DNA of 64,000 nt. Origin: Sphingomonas sanxanigenens DSM 19645 = NX02 (GTDB taxonomy: Bacteria > Pseudomonadota > Alphaproteobacteria > Sphingomonadales > Sphingomonadaceae). Below are positions 1 to 8,756 of the stretch, in pieces. The position numbers were made by a program, and so were the translations under genes. The stretch's first letter is position 1, and each line of letters opens with the position of its first letter. Below the pieces are notes generated by a model that saw only the letters and a program-made list of their open reading frames with translations, did not search any database and was not told where the DNA came from. The stretch is taken from the NCBI RefSeq assembly GCF_000512205.2, contig NZ_CP006644.1, positions 3,528,520 through 3,592,519 of the forward strand. Reading direction: 5' to 3'.

Positions 1-1042
1 GGCGGACGCGGGTGTTGGCGCCAAGCGGCAGGCTGACCGGCGCGGTGAACGGCACTTTGCTGCGCCGGCCGGTAGCGACATCGATGCGGACGATGCCGCC
101 ATCGACGCCGGCGACGATCGCCTTGTCGTCGGGCGTGAACACGAAGCGCGGCAGCAGATCGTCATAATAGCCGCTCTCCTGCCCGTCGCGATCGACCGGC
201 CAGGCGAGCCAGCGATCCGCGCCGGTTTCCAGATTGCGCAGGCGCAGCCCGGCGCGCTTGCCGTTGCGGCTGCCATAAGCCAGCCAGCGCCCGTCATGCG
301 ACAGCGCCGGGCGGAACGCGCCGCCGCCGCCCACCGGCACCACCGTCTCCTCGACGTCGGTGGCGAGGTCGCGCCGGGCGATGCGCCAGTTGGGGGCGTC
401 GTCGGGCGACCAGGTGGTACCGGACTTGGTGGCATAATAGGCGTATCGGCCGTCGGGCGAGATCGACGCGCCCATCGCGTTGATGCGATGGTCCCAATCC
501 TCATTGCCGTTGGGCTGCGCCTTGACGACGGTGACACCGGCACCGCCCGCCACCGGGAATTTCATCAGCTCGAACGCGAGCACCGAATGCACCGCGCGCG
601 AGACATAGAGGCTTTCGCCATCGGGCGACCAAGCCGGGGCGGCGTAGAGCGCCAGCGACCGGTCCTGCGAGATCTGGCGCAATCCGGTGCCGTCGATGTT
701 GGCGACCCACAGGTTGGTGACGCCCGAGCGATCCGAGACGAAGGCGAAGCTTTTGCCGTCCGGCGAGATCACCGGATTGCGCTCGAACGCCATGCCGGTG
801 AGCAGCGGCCGCGCGGTGCCGCCCGCCGCGTCGAGCGCGTAAATATCGCCCAGCAGGTCGAACAGGATCGTGCGGCCGTTGGGTGACAGGTCCAGCATCA
901 TCCACGTCGCCTCGCTGGCGTCGAACGCCAGGGTGCGGGCGGGGGCGAGCGGCAGCGCGGTGCCGTCTTCCGCGTGGGCGATACCGACAAGCGCGAATGC
1001 GGGCAGCATCGCGCCGAGCAACCGGCGGAACGGCGTGTTCAT
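1..1042 (-). CDS. Exported TolB-like (PD40) propeller protein, N-terminal part
   Basis: The gene runs off the left edge, so only the first 347 residues are visible. ATG at 1042 opens a Sec-type leader of about 24 residues ending AHA. The rest is a run of TolB/PD40 beta-propeller blades, seen as repeated S-P-D/N-G turns such as LSPNGRTILFDLLGDIY and ISPDGKSFAFVSDRSG. Propellers with this opening are usually fused to a C-terminal amidohydrolase domain, which would lie outside the window; that part is inference. It is the last visible gene of a minus-strand set (regulator, PaiB-like protein, amidohydrolase, TonB receptor) and starts 61 bases after the receptor's stop. A periplasmic hydrolase acting on what the receptor imports would fit. 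A plain TolB-like protein without an enzyme domain is the alternative. Confidence 0.75.
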   Translation of the reverse strand, partial: MNTPFRRLLGAMLPAFALVGIAHAEDGTALPLAPARTLAFDASEATWMMLDLSPNGRTILFDLLGDIYALDAAGGTARPLLTGMAFERNPVISPDGKSFAFVSDRSGVTNLWVANIDGTGLRQISQDRSLALYAAPAWSPDGESLYVSRAVHSVLAFELMKFPVAGGAGVTVVKAQPNGNEDWDHRINAMGASISPDGRYAYYATKSGTTWSPDDAPNWRIARRDLATDVEETVVPVGGGGAFRPALSHDGRWLAYGSRNGKRAGLRLRNLETGADRWLAWPVDRDGQESGYYDDLLPRFVFTPDDKAIVAGVDGGIVRIDVATGRRSKVPFTAPVSLPLGANTRVR

Positions 1043-1068
1043 GAACGTCCCCAACAAGCGAACGAGGG

Positions 1069-1095
1069 CGCCCGCGCACCACCGGTGCGCGGGCG
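1069..1095. terminator. Perfect 12-bp hairpin downstream of a TonB receptor gene
   Basis: CGCCCGCGCACC and GGTGCGCGGGCG form an uninterrupted 12-bp stem with a 3-base loop, 9 bases past the receptor stop. There is no T-tract, so it is not a classical intrinsic terminator. It may trim or stabilise the 3' end of the receptor mRNA and so separate its expression from the next gene. Confidence 0.5.
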
Positions 1096-1103
1096 AAGGC
1101 CGA

Positions 1104-3338
1104 TCAGAGCGACCAGTCGAGCCGGATGCCGATCGTCCGCGGACGCACGATCGAGCCCGCCGGCGTCACCTGCGACGTGAACGGTGCGTTGAGGATGCCA
1201 TATTCGTCAAAGATGTTGTTGGCGAATGCGAGGATGCGGAACTTCTCCATGAGCGTCACCGACGCGCGCAGATCGAAGATGTTGAAATTGCCGCGGGTCG
1301 CATCGTTGCCGAAGGCGACCGGTGCCGACGAAAGATAACGATGCGCGATCTCGATCGTCGGCTTGCCGGAGACATCGGCGAGATCGAGCTTCACATTGTT
1401 GGCGATCGACCATTTCGACGAGCCCGGCAGCCGCGTACCCGAGGCATAGCCGCCGCCCGCCGCGAAGGTATCGGGCAGGAAGTCGGTCAGCTGCGCATCC
1501 TGATAGGTCAGGTTGGTCGAGACCGACAGATAGGGCAGCGGCTCGACGGTGGTCGAAAATTCGACGCCCGACACATTGGCGCTGCCCGCGTTGGAGACAT
1601 AGGAATAATAGCTCGGTTCCGGGCCGAACAGGCGGGCCTGGATGTCCTTCCAGTCGATCGTGAACACCGTCGCATCGACATACATGCGATTCTCGAACAG
1701 CGAGACCTTCACGCCGGCTTCGTAATTGTCGACCGTATCGCTGTCATAGGCGGCGGGGATGCTCGGCAGCAGCCCGGCATTGGGGTTGATGCCGCCGACG
1801 CGATAGCCGCGCGAATAGGTCATATAAGCCATCACCGTGTCGGTCGGCCGGGCGGTGATCGTCACCTTCGGGGTGAACCCATCCTCGCTCTGGCTCACCC
1901 TGCCGCCACTGTCCGTGGGCGTGTAGCCGCCGGGATAGCCGCCGAGCGCGCCGGCCTGGTTGAGCACGGTGCCCCTGTAGCTGTTCCAGAAATAGCGGCC
2001 GCCGAAGCTGATCTCGAATTCGTCGACCGGCCGGATGGCGAGTTCGCCGAAGATTCCGAAATCCTCGTTCACCGTGTCCGAGAGATAGCCGTAGAGGCGA
2101 TCGCCCGGGGTGAGTTGCGCGCCGGTGAAGCCGCCGAACAGGCCCGGATTGGCGTCGATGAAGTCGGCGGCCCCCGCCTGGAAGATCTGGTCGTAGCTGG
2201 TCTTCTTGGCGCGCATATAGCTGGTGCCGATCAGCCAGCGGAACATGCCGGTTCCGTTCGATGCCAGCCGCGCCTCGGCGCTCTTGATGTTCGCGTGTGC
2301 GTCACCCAACGAATAGGCGGCCTCGTCGCCCGTCGTCACGCCGGTGACATAGGCATAGGGGTAGGAGAAGACGGTGGTGTTGTTCTTCTCGACGATTGAT
2401 CCGAGCACGGTCAGCGTGCCGAAGCTCAGATCCTGATCGACGCGCAGCGAGTTCAGCAAGAAGTCGGTTTCCTGCGGCTCGGCGCGCGGCGTGTTGCGGA
2501 TGTAGGGATTGTCGAGGTCCAGATAGGTCTGGTCGTCGAGCTTCGTCTCCTGATAGGTCAAGAGATAGGTGATCTTCGAGCCTTCGGCCGGCGTGAACAC
2601 CACCGATCCGCGCAGCCCGCGGGTGCGGAAATCATTGGCGCCATCGACGCCGGTGCCGGGATTGTCGAGATAGCCGGCATCCACGCGCTGCAGCGCCATC
2701 ACGCGCACCGCCAGCTTGTCTGCGATGATCGGCACGTTGATCATCGCCTTGGCGGCATAGTTGAGCTCGCCATCGGCATTCTTGGTGTAGCCGACGAGGC
2801 CCTGCGCCGCCGCGTCGAACTTGGTCGGGTCGGCGGTCTTGACGATATAGTTGACGAGGCCGCCGAGTGTGGACGAGCCGAACAGGGTGCCCTGCGGGCC
2901 GCGCAGCACCTCGACGCGGTCGATGTCGAACGTGTCGACGTCGGGAATGCCGATCGGGAAGCCGGGCTCCACCAGCGGGATGTCGTTCAGATAATAGCCG
3001 ACCGTGGTCTGGCCCTGTTCGTGATAGGTCGTCGCGGCGATGCCGCGGATCACGACTTCGGAAATGCCCGGCTGATAATCGTTGAACACCACGCCCGGCA
3101 GCCGGACGATATAGTCCGAAAGGCTGTTGGCGTTGGCGGCGGCGAGATCCTCGCCGGTCACCGCGCTCATCGCGAGCGGGGTCTGGCGGATGCTTTCCTC
3201 GCGCTTGGTCGCGGTGACGATGATGTCGCCGTCCGCAGGCTCCTCGGCATGCGCGGTGCCCGAAATGCCGGCAATGCCGCCGATCGCGAGCGCGAGCACG
3301 GAGGTGCGCGCCGCCTTCATCAACTTGGTTCTGGTCAT
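1104..3338 (-). CDS. TonB-dependent outer-membrane receptor (744 aa)
   Basis: This is a TonB-dependent receptor that would import a large or scarce solute across the outer membrane. ATG at 3338 follows an AAAGGG ribosome site and opens a signal peptide of about 31 residues ending TAHA. The plug lies at roughly residues 38-170 and carries the family marks DIIVTATKREES at its start and VEVLRGPQGTLFG at about 142-154. The rest, ending RTIGIRLDWSL, is the 22-strand barrel. The frame stays open far upstream of 3338 through the amidohydrolase gene, but that extension is only a GC-rich open frame; signal peptide and ribosome site fix the start. It sits between a Tat-exported amidohydrolase and a propeller protein on the same strand, so the cargo is probably a peptide-like or amide compound (inference). 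Confidence 0.93.
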   Translation of the reverse strand: MTRTKLMKAARTSVLALAIGGIAGISGTAHAEEPADGDIIVTATKREESIRQTPLAMSAVTGEDLAAANANSLSDYIVRLPGVVFNDYQPGISEVVIRGIAATTYHEQGQTTVGYYLNDIPLVEPGFPIGIPDVDTFDIDRVEVLRGPQGTLFGSSTLGGLVNYIVKTADPTKFDAAAQGLVGYTKNADGELNYAAKAMINVPIIADKLAVRVMALQRVDAGYLDNPGTGVDGANDFRTRGLRGSVVFTPAEGSKITYLLTYQETKLDDQTYLDLDNPYIRNTPRAEPQETDFLLNSLRVDQDLSFGTLTVLGSIVEKNNTTVFSYPYAYVTGVTTGDEAAYSLGDAHANIKSAEARLASNGTGMFRWLIGTSYMRAKKTSYDQIFQAGAADFIDANPGLFGGFTGAQLTPGDRLYGYLSDTVNEDFGIFGELAIRPVDEFEISFGGRYFWNSYRGTVLNQAGALGGYPGGYTPTDSGGRVSQSEDGFTPKVTITARPTDTVMAYMTYSRGYRVGGINPNAGLLPSIPAAYDSDTVDNYEAGVKVSLFENRMYVDATVFTIDWKDIQARLFGPEPSYYSYVSNAGSANVSGVEFSTTVEPLPYLSVSTNLTYQDAQLTDFLPDTFAAGGGYASGTRLPGSSKWSIANNVKLDLADVSGKPTIEIAHRYLSSAPVAFGNDATRGNFNIFDLRASVTLMEKFRILAFANNIFDEYGILNAPFTSQVTPAGSIVRPRTIGIRLDWSL

Positions 3339-3418
3339 CGTTCTGCCCTTTCGCCCTGAAGGAGGCCGCGTTTTTCGCGTGCCGCCCAAAAAGTCCGTTT
3401 CCTGCGGTTCTATTCCTG

Positions 3419-5089
3419 TCAGCCGGTGGCGCCGTGGCGCTCCTTCCCGTCCACCACGGTGCGCAGCACCTTCGCACCGGTGATCCCGGCCGGATCGTCG
3501 CGGATCAGATCGCGGTCGAGCACCGCGAAGTCGGCGATGTTGCCGGGCTTCAGCGTGCCAAGCCGATCGTCCTGGAAACCCGCATAGGCATTTTCGGCGG
3601 TATAGGCATGGAGCGCCTGCGCGGCCGTCACCCGCTGTTCGGGCAGCCATCCGCCGGGGTTGGCGCCGTCGATCGTCTGGCGCAGCACCGCCGCCGCGAC
3701 GCCGCTCAGCGGATCGATCGGCGCCACCGGCCAGTCCGACCCGAAGGTGACGTGCGCGCCGCTGTCGATCAGCGACCTGAACGCGTAGGTGCCGTTCAGG
3801 CGCTGCTCGCCGATCCGCTTCACCGCCCAGCGGCCATCGTCGATCGCGTGATAGGGCTGCACCGAGGCGATGACACCCTGCTGCCTGAAGCGCGGAATGT
3901 CGGCCGGATCGAGATGCTGGGCATGTTCGATGCGGAAGCGGCGGTCGCGCGGGCCGTTGGCGGCCGCGACGCGCCGGTAGATGTCGAGCAGGTCGGCATT
4001 GGCGGCATCGCCGATCGCGTGGGTGGTCACATGCAGCCCCGCAGCGTCGGCGCCCCTGATCCACGCCTCGATCCTGTCGAGTGGATCGAGCGCGATGCCG
4101 TGGCTGTCGGGCGCGTCGGTATAGGGCTGACGGAACAGCGCGGTGCGCGAGCCGAGCGAGCCATCGACCAGCCCCTTCATCGCCCCCCAGCGCACCCAGT
4201 CGTCGCCGCGGCCCTCTGCCTCGACGAGCGCCGCCATCCGTTCCCAATCCTTCAGGGGCACGAAGGAATAGAAGCGCATCGGCAGTTTCTTGGGGCTGCC
4301 GCGCAGACGGTGCAGCGCATCCTGCGTCGTCCAGTCGAGCTCGGTGACGTGGACCTGGGTCACGCCGCGCGACAACGCATAGGCGGTGCCGGCGGCGAGC
4401 GTTCTTTCGATCTCCGCTTCGGTCGGCGGGGTGATGACGCGTTCGACCAGGTCCTTGGCGGTATCCTTGACGATGCCGGTGGGCTCGCCATTGGCGTCGC
4501 GGACGATCACGCCGCCCGCCGGATCGGGCGTATCGCGGGTGATGCCGGCCAGCTTCAGCGCGACGCTGTTGCAGAGATACATGTGAAGATCGAGCCGCGC
4601 GACGGCGACCGGCGTGTTCGGCGTGACCGCATCGATCCAGTCGCGCCGGGGCAGTTCGCCGCCCCAGAGCTGCTCGTCCCAATGGCCGCCTTCCAGCCAC
4701 TTGCCCGCCGGCAGCTTCGCCGCCGCCTCACCGACGCGGCGCGCGAATTCCGCCGGGGTCGCGGCATCGCGCAGGCTGGGCTGCGCGAGCATCGCCGAGC
4801 CGCGCAGGAAGTGGGTGTGATTGTCGATGAAGCCCGGCATGACGAAGGCGCCGCCAAGATCGACGACCCGGGTCGCGCGGCCGATGCCGGCGCGGACCGC
4901 GGCGCTGCCGAGCGCGGCGATGCGGTTGCCGCTGATCGCGATCGCATCGCTCGGCGCCGTCTTCGCACCGGTCCAGATGCGCGCGTTGACATAGGCGGTG
5001 TCGAAGGCGGTGTTGGCGGCCCAGCCCGCGCGCGCCACCAGCAGCGCGGCGCCGCCACCCAGCAGCGACCGGCGTGAGAGATCGATCAT
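3419..5089 (-). CDS. Tat-exported YtcJ-type metal-dependent amidohydrolase (556 aa)
   Basis: This is an amidohydrolase-superfamily enzyme of the YtcJ/imidazolonepropionase-like kind, which hydrolyses C-N bonds with bound metal. The start carries a twin-arginine leader (SRRSLLGGGAALL, about residues 5-17). Metal ligands are visible as HTH at 91-93, then THAIGDAAN, EHAQHL and GSDWPV, in the family's order. Length is typical. ATG at 5089 lies 2 bases beyond the stop of the PaiB-like gene (stop at 5092), so the two are co-transcribed; a GTG at 5095 is a possible alternative. With the TonB receptor next downstream it probably acts in the periplasm on an imported amide, N-acyl amino acid or cyclic dipeptide. 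The exact substrate cannot be told from the sequence. Confidence 0.88.
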   Translation of the reverse strand: MIDLSRRSLLGGGAALLVARAGWAANTAFDTAYVNARIWTGAKTAPSDAIAISGNRIAALGSAAVRAGIGRATRVVDLGGAFVMPGFIDNHTHFLRGSAMLAQPSLRDAATPAEFARRVGEAAAKLPAGKWLEGGHWDEQLWGGELPRRDWIDAVTPNTPVAVARLDLHMYLCNSVALKLAGITRDTPDPAGGVIVRDANGEPTGIVKDTAKDLVERVITPPTEAEIERTLAAGTAYALSRGVTQVHVTELDWTTQDALHRLRGSPKKLPMRFYSFVPLKDWERMAALVEAEGRGDDWVRWGAMKGLVDGSLGSRTALFRQPYTDAPDSHGIALDPLDRIEAWIRGADAAGLHVTTHAIGDAANADLLDIYRRVAAANGPRDRRFRIEHAQHLDPADIPRFRQQGVIASVQPYHAIDDGRWAVKRIGEQRLNGTYAFRSLIDSGAHVTFGSDWPVAPIDPLSGVAAAVLRQTIDGANPGGWLPEQRVTAAQALHAYTAENAYAGFQDDRLGTLKPGNIADFAVLDRDLIRDDPAGITGAKVLRTVVDGKERHGATG

Positions 5090-5091
5090 CG

Positions 5092-5721
5092 TCACGCCAG
5101 CGTCTCCTCGGCGGTCGTGGGGAGCGGCAGGCGATCGGCGTTCATGCGCCGCATCCAGTCCGCCAGCTCGGTATCGGCGGTGCCGGCGATCAGTTCGGCC
5201 GCAACCTCCGCCGTTTCCTCCTGGCCCAGCTTGAAGCGCGCATCGATCGCGCGGACATGCGCGCGGAAGGCGATGATCCGCGGCAGCAACTGGCCGAGGC
5301 GATCGCCCGCATCGGCGACGGTCCACGGATTGGGCTGCGACGCTTCCATCGTGTCGGTGAGCTGCTCGACCGAGGCGAGCGTCTCTTCCTCGATGAACTC
5401 CACCTCGACCGCGATCATCGCGACCGCGAAATTCCAGGTCGGTGCCCAGTGCGGCTTCGAGACCAGCGCCGGGGACATATAGCCCTGGGGTCCAGAGAAG
5501 AGCAGCACCGCATGCGGGTCTGCCCGCAGCGCCGCGACCTGCGCATTGCGGCGCGAACAATGGCCGAGAAGCGAGACGAGCCGCCCCTCCGCATCGGTTT
5601 CGGCCAGCATCGGCAGCGGCGTAGCGTCGAAGCCGGCGGCGCCATGGTTGACGAGCCACGCGAGCGGATGCTCGGCGATCAGCTTGAGAAGGTCGGACGT
5701 GGACCCGGATGGAAAGTGCAT
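5092..5721 (-). CDS. PaiB-like FMN-binding split-barrel protein (209 aa)
   Basis: The protein resembles the PaiB family (FMN-binding negative transcriptional regulator). It opens MHFPSGSTSDLLKLIAEHPLAWL and holds a split-barrel core with GPQGYMSPAL and KPHWAPTWNF, hallmarks of this family. The usual length is about 200-210 residues. ATG at 5721 is chosen because the family begins with this M-x-F-P pattern; the frame is open further upstream. Family members bind flavin and some affect expression of degradative enzymes, but biochemical roles are poorly known. It lies between a MocR regulator and the amidohydrolase (2-base gap to the latter), and PaiB-like genes commonly sit beside MocR or N-acetyltransferase genes. 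Confidence 0.85.
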   Translation of the reverse strand: MHFPSGSTSDLLKLIAEHPLAWLVNHGAAGFDATPLPMLAETDAEGRLVSLLGHCSRRNAQVAALRADPHAVLLFSGPQGYMSPALVSKPHWAPTWNFAVAMIAVEVEFIEEETLASVEQLTDTMEASQPNPWTVADAGDRLGQLLPRIIAFRAHVRAIDARFKLGQEETAEVAAELIAGTADTELADWMRRMNADRLPLPTTAEETLA

Positions 5722-5730
5722 GCCGCGAAC

Positions 5731-5757
5731 GTTTCGCAAGACTGAACCCGTCGAAAC
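5731..5757. promoter_or_regulatory. Inverted repeat just upstream of the PaiB-like gene
   Basis: GTTTCG at 5731-5736 and CGAAAC at 5752-5757 form an inverted repeat with a 15-base spacer, 10 bases before the PaiB-like start codon and downstream of the MocR gene. It could be an operator or a weak hairpin. The arms are only 6 bp, so chance is possible. Confidence 0.25.
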
Positions 5758-5791
5758 ATCCAGAATTGCAAAAGCGAGGGGTCCAGCAACG

Positions 5792-7264
5792 TCAGGCCCG
5801 CGCCGTGTCGCGCAGGCCACAGATCGCGGCGGCGAGATCGACCTCGTCGAGGCTGGCGAAACCCAGCCGCAACCCCCGCTCCGCCTCGGGCCGGACCATA
5901 TAGCTGTGCGAGGGGGCGAAGCTGAGCCCGAGCGCGGGGGCGCGGCTCTCGATCCGGTCGAGCGCGGCATGGTCGCGGAAGCCGAGCCACAGCGCGACGC
6001 CGCCCTGCGGCAGCCGCATGTCGACCATATCCCCGAACGCGTCGCGCACCGCGCCGGCGGCGGCATCGCGCCGGCCCGCATAGATTTGCGTCGCCTTGCG
6101 GGCATGGCGGCGCACCTCGCCGCTGTCGATCAGCTCGGCGGCGGCATCCTCAGTCAAGGTGTTGCCCATGCCGTCGATCAGCGAGACCTCATAGGCGAGC
6201 GCGTCGATCACCTGCGCGGGCGCCGCGACATAGCCGATCCGCAGCGCCGGCAGCAGCAGCTTGGAGAGCGAGCCGACATACAGGACGTGCTCGGGCGCGT
6301 AACTCGCCATCGGCAGCAGCGGCTGCGAGCCGAAGCGGAACTCATGGTCATAATCATCCTCGATGATCGCGAAGCCGAACTGGCGCGCGAGGTCGAGCAG
6401 CCGCAGCCGCCGCTCGGGCCTGAGCGAGACGGTGGTCGGGAACTGGTGGTGCGGGGTGAGGAAGATCGCGGCGACGCGGTGCGCCCGGCACTGGCGCTCG
6501 ACATCCTCGACGTCCAGCCCCTCGGCATCGAGGCGCACCGGCACCACCTGCGATCCGCAGGCGCGGAAGGCGGCGACCGCGGGCTCGTAGGTCAGTTCCT
6601 CGACCAGCGCCATCGCGCCCGGCCGGGTGAGGATGCGCGCGGCGAGGAAGATGCCCTGCTGGCTGCCGCGGGTGATGAGGATGTTTTCCGGCCCCACCAT
6701 CAGCCCGCGCTGGCCCTGGAGCATCGTCGCGACGCTCTGGCGCAGCAGCGGCGACCCGCGCGGATCGCGATAGAGCAGCCGGTTCTCGCGCGACGCCCTG
6801 ATCGCCGCCGAGCGATAGGCGCGGGCGACGAGTTCGGCGGGAAAGATCGACCCGTCCGGCGCCCCTTCGTCCAGCTTCAGCCAGCGCCCCGCCGGCACCG
6901 CGATCGGCCGATCGGGCGCGCGGCGGAACGGATAGGCGATCAGCCGCTCGGGCTCGAACGCGGTGGGCAGGCCGGCCCCCTGCGCGGGTTCCGCCTCCGG
7001 CAACGAGGCCGAGACGATCGTGCCGCGGCGGCCGAGCGATTCGAGCCAGCCTTGCGCCACCAGTTCGTCATAGGCGGTGACGATCGTCTTGCGGTTGACG
7101 GCAAGCGCCGTCGCCAGTTCGCGGGTGCCCGGCAGATAGGTGCCGGGCTGGAGACGCCCGCGCTGGATCTCGTGGATCAGCGCATGGACGATCTGCATGT
7201 AGAGCGGGGTCTCGCCATCGGGCTGGAGACGCTGGGCGAGAACGGTTTTCCAAGGGCGGAGCAT
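5792..7264 (-). CDS. MocR/PdxR-type GntR regulator with aminotransferase domain (490 aa)
   Basis: This is a two-domain transcription regulator. Residues 10-85 form a GntR winged helix (TPLYMQIVHALI, PGTRELATALAVNRKTI). Residues about 110-485 form a fold-type I aminotransferase domain that binds PLP; the lysine is K335 in YVGSLSKLLLPALRIGY, and IIEDDYDHEF carries the cofactor aspartate. Length matches MocR proteins. Such regulators usually control neighbouring amine, amino-acid or PLP-related genes. This one lies 70 bases upstream of the PaiB-like gene on the same strand and likely controls the set down to the left edge (inference). No strong ribosome site precedes ATG 7264. Confidence 0.93.
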   Translation of the reverse strand: MLRPWKTVLAQRLQPDGETPLYMQIVHALIHEIQRGRLQPGTYLPGTRELATALAVNRKTIVTAYDELVAQGWLESLGRRGTIVSASLPEAEPAQGAGLPTAFEPERLIAYPFRRAPDRPIAVPAGRWLKLDEGAPDGSIFPAELVARAYRSAAIRASRENRLLYRDPRGSPLLRQSVATMLQGQRGLMVGPENILITRGSQQGIFLAARILTRPGAMALVEELTYEPAVAAFRACGSQVVPVRLDAEGLDVEDVERQCRAHRVAAIFLTPHHQFPTTVSLRPERRLRLLDLARQFGFAIIEDDYDHEFRFGSQPLLPMASYAPEHVLYVGSLSKLLLPALRIGYVAAPAQVIDALAYEVSLIDGMGNTLTEDAAAELIDSGEVRRHARKATQIYAGRRDAAAGAVRDAFGDMVDMRLPQGGVALWLGFRDHAALDRIESRAPALGLSFAPSHSYMVRPEAERGLRLGFASLDEVDLAAAICGLRDTARA

Positions 7265-7320
7265 GGGGGTGGTCTTTCAATTTGCGCGAATGCGACCGAG
7301 GCCGCACTGAGCCCTCCCTC

Positions 7321-7440
7321 CACTCTGTTCGCCCCGAGCGAAGTCGAGGCGTGGCTCGAGCGCAGCCGAGAGCCGAGACCCGCTCGGAGCCTGGCCCAAC
7401 CTCGCCGTCTCGGCTTCGCTCGGGGCGAACGGGTGAGGAG
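7321..7440. repeat. Interspersed long inverted repeat, copy A
   Basis: This intergenic element of about 120 bp begins TGTTCGCCCCGAGCGAAGTC and ends with the near complement CTTCGCTCGGGGCGAACGGG. Inside it has GAGACCCGCTCGGAG and TGGCCCAACC. Near-identical elements lie at 13736-13870 (same orientation) and 63185-63315 (reverse complement). Its terminal palindromes suggest a REP/MITE-like element. It lies between convergently placed gene ends and the MocR start. Confidence 0.8.
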
Positions 7441-7479
7441 ATCCATGTATCGCCTGGCCCCGTCTACCACCCTTCAAGC

Positions 7480-8436
7480 TTACAGCAAGGGAGCCAGCCG
7501 CTCCTTCAACCAGTCCGCGCCGTCCCCGATCGCGCGCATCGCGATCGGCGCCGTGGCCATCGCCTCCAGAAAGCTGTGCGTCGCCCCCGGGTAGACGCTC
7601 AGCCGGTGTGGCACGCCTGCCGCGGCGAACCGCTCCGCCAGGGCAAGGCTCTGTTCCGCCAGCAGATCACGCTCCGCGACGACGAGCAACGCCGGCGGCA
7701 GGCGGGTCATGTCGGCAAGCAAGGGGCAGACATAGGGATCGCCGCGATCGGCGTCGTCGCGCAGATAATTGCCGTAGAACCAGTCCATCTCGGCGCGGTT
7801 GAGCACCGCATCGGGGCCGCCCAGTTCCGCCTCGGCCGCGTCCGACGAGCGGTCCGAATAGGTGCCGTAGTTGAGCAGCATCGCCTGCAGCCCTGGCCCC
7901 TCAGCGCCATCACGCAGCCGCAGGCAGGCGGCGAGCGCGAGGTTGGCACCGGCGGAATCGCCGCCGATCGCGAGCCGCGTCGCGTCGATCCCCAGCGCCG
8001 CGCCCTCGGCCGCCAGCCAGCGCAGCACCGTCAGCACCGCCTCCAGTGCGACCGGATAGCGCGCCTCGGGCGACAGCGGATAATCGACGCCGACCACCGC
8101 AAAGCCGCCCGCCGCAGCATATTCGCGCATCAGCCGGTCGTGCGTGTCGATGCTGAACAAGGTGAAGCCGCCACCATGCAGATAGATCAGCGCCGGCGGC
8201 ATCGCGTCTCCGGTCGGGCGATGGATGCGGACGCGGAAGCGGTGATCGCCGCTTTCCAGCCGGTGATCGTCGGTCCGCGCCATCGCGGGGCCACCGGCGC
8301 GCAACGGCGCGCGGACGATCTCAGCGACCGCGCGGGCGCGCGCGATGCTGAGCGCGTCCAACGCCGGATGCTCGCGCCAGCGGCTGGAGAGGCGGCGGTT
8401 GAAGGCGGCTATATCGGGATCGATCGGGTCGGTCAT
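7480..8436 (-). CDS. HSL-family alpha/beta hydrolase, esterase (318 aa)
   Basis: This is a carboxylesterase of the hormone-sensitive-lipase family. HGGG at 87-90 is the oxyanion-hole motif, GDSAG at 159-163 gives nucleophile S161, and YPGATHSF near the C-terminus carries the catalytic histidine. There is no signal peptide, so it is cytoplasmic. ATG at 8436 overlaps the TGA of the upstream small membrane protein gene (ATGA), which fixes the start; a frame-compatible codon at 8451 is less likely. The substrate is unknown; members act on short acyl esters. Confidence 0.9.
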   Translation of the reverse strand: MTDPIDPDIAAFNRRLSSRWREHPALDALSIARARAVAEIVRAPLRAGGPAMARTDDHRLESGDHRFRVRIHRPTGDAMPPALIYLHGGGFTLFSIDTHDRLMREYAAAGGFAVVGVDYPLSPEARYPVALEAVLTVLRWLAAEGAALGIDATRLAIGGDSAGANLALAACLRLRDGAEGPGLQAMLLNYGTYSDRSSDAAEAELGGPDAVLNRAEMDWFYGNYLRDDADRGDPYVCPLLADMTRLPPALLVVAERDLLAEQSLALAERFAAAGVPHRLSVYPGATHSFLEAMATAPIAMRAIGDGADWLKERLAPLL

Positions 8437-8618
8437 CCGCTGTGCGGCCACGTCCAGATCAGGATGTTGGCCAACAGCACCAGCGCGGCGCCGAGCATCA
8501 GCAGCGGCTGCTTGCGATCCCCGCCCCGACGGAACAGCGCGATCGCGCCGAAGACGAGTGCGATGACCGCCAGCATGGCGATGGCGGTGACGATGTTGAA
8601 GAGGTCACGGCTTTGCAT
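8433..8618 (-). CDS. Small two-helix membrane protein (61 aa)
   Basis: I do not recognise a family. The protein has two hydrophobic segments, about residues 8-26 (IVTAIAMLAVIALVFGAIAL) and 38-55 (LLMLGAALVLLANILIW), joined by a short basic RRGGDRK loop. This predicts a hairpin in the inner membrane with a positive cytoplasmic turn. It overlaps the esterase start by four bases (ATGA), so both are translated from one mRNA. I chose ATG 8618; an in-frame TTG at 8654 lies only one base after GGAGG, too close for normal initiation. Confidence 0.65.
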   Translation of the reverse strand: MQSRDLFNIVTAIAMLAVIALVFGAIALFRRGGDRKQPLLMLGAALVLLANILIWTWPHSG

Positions 8619-8756
8619 GGGCTGCTTAAAGGCGGGTTGGGCGGGGGACTGCAAGCCCTCCGTGCTGTAGCAGATGATCGTCGTCCCCGACGCTGCGCGC
8701 CGGGGAGGACAATGGTCTCCCGCGCGGGATCACATGCATTCAGCCGGGAACACCCA

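Noticed and set aside
1104-4700. Single 1198-residue frame covering receptor and amidohydrolase
   Set aside because: It is a GC-driven open frame. The receptor has its own signal peptide and ribosome site at 3338, and the upstream part is an out-of-frame reading of the amidohydrolase gene.
7321-7440. Protein-coding reading of repeat copy A (FAPSEVEAW-type peptide)
   Set aside because: The same peptide strings recur wherever the DNA repeat occurs, and the DNA is palindromic; this is repeat sequence, not a gene.
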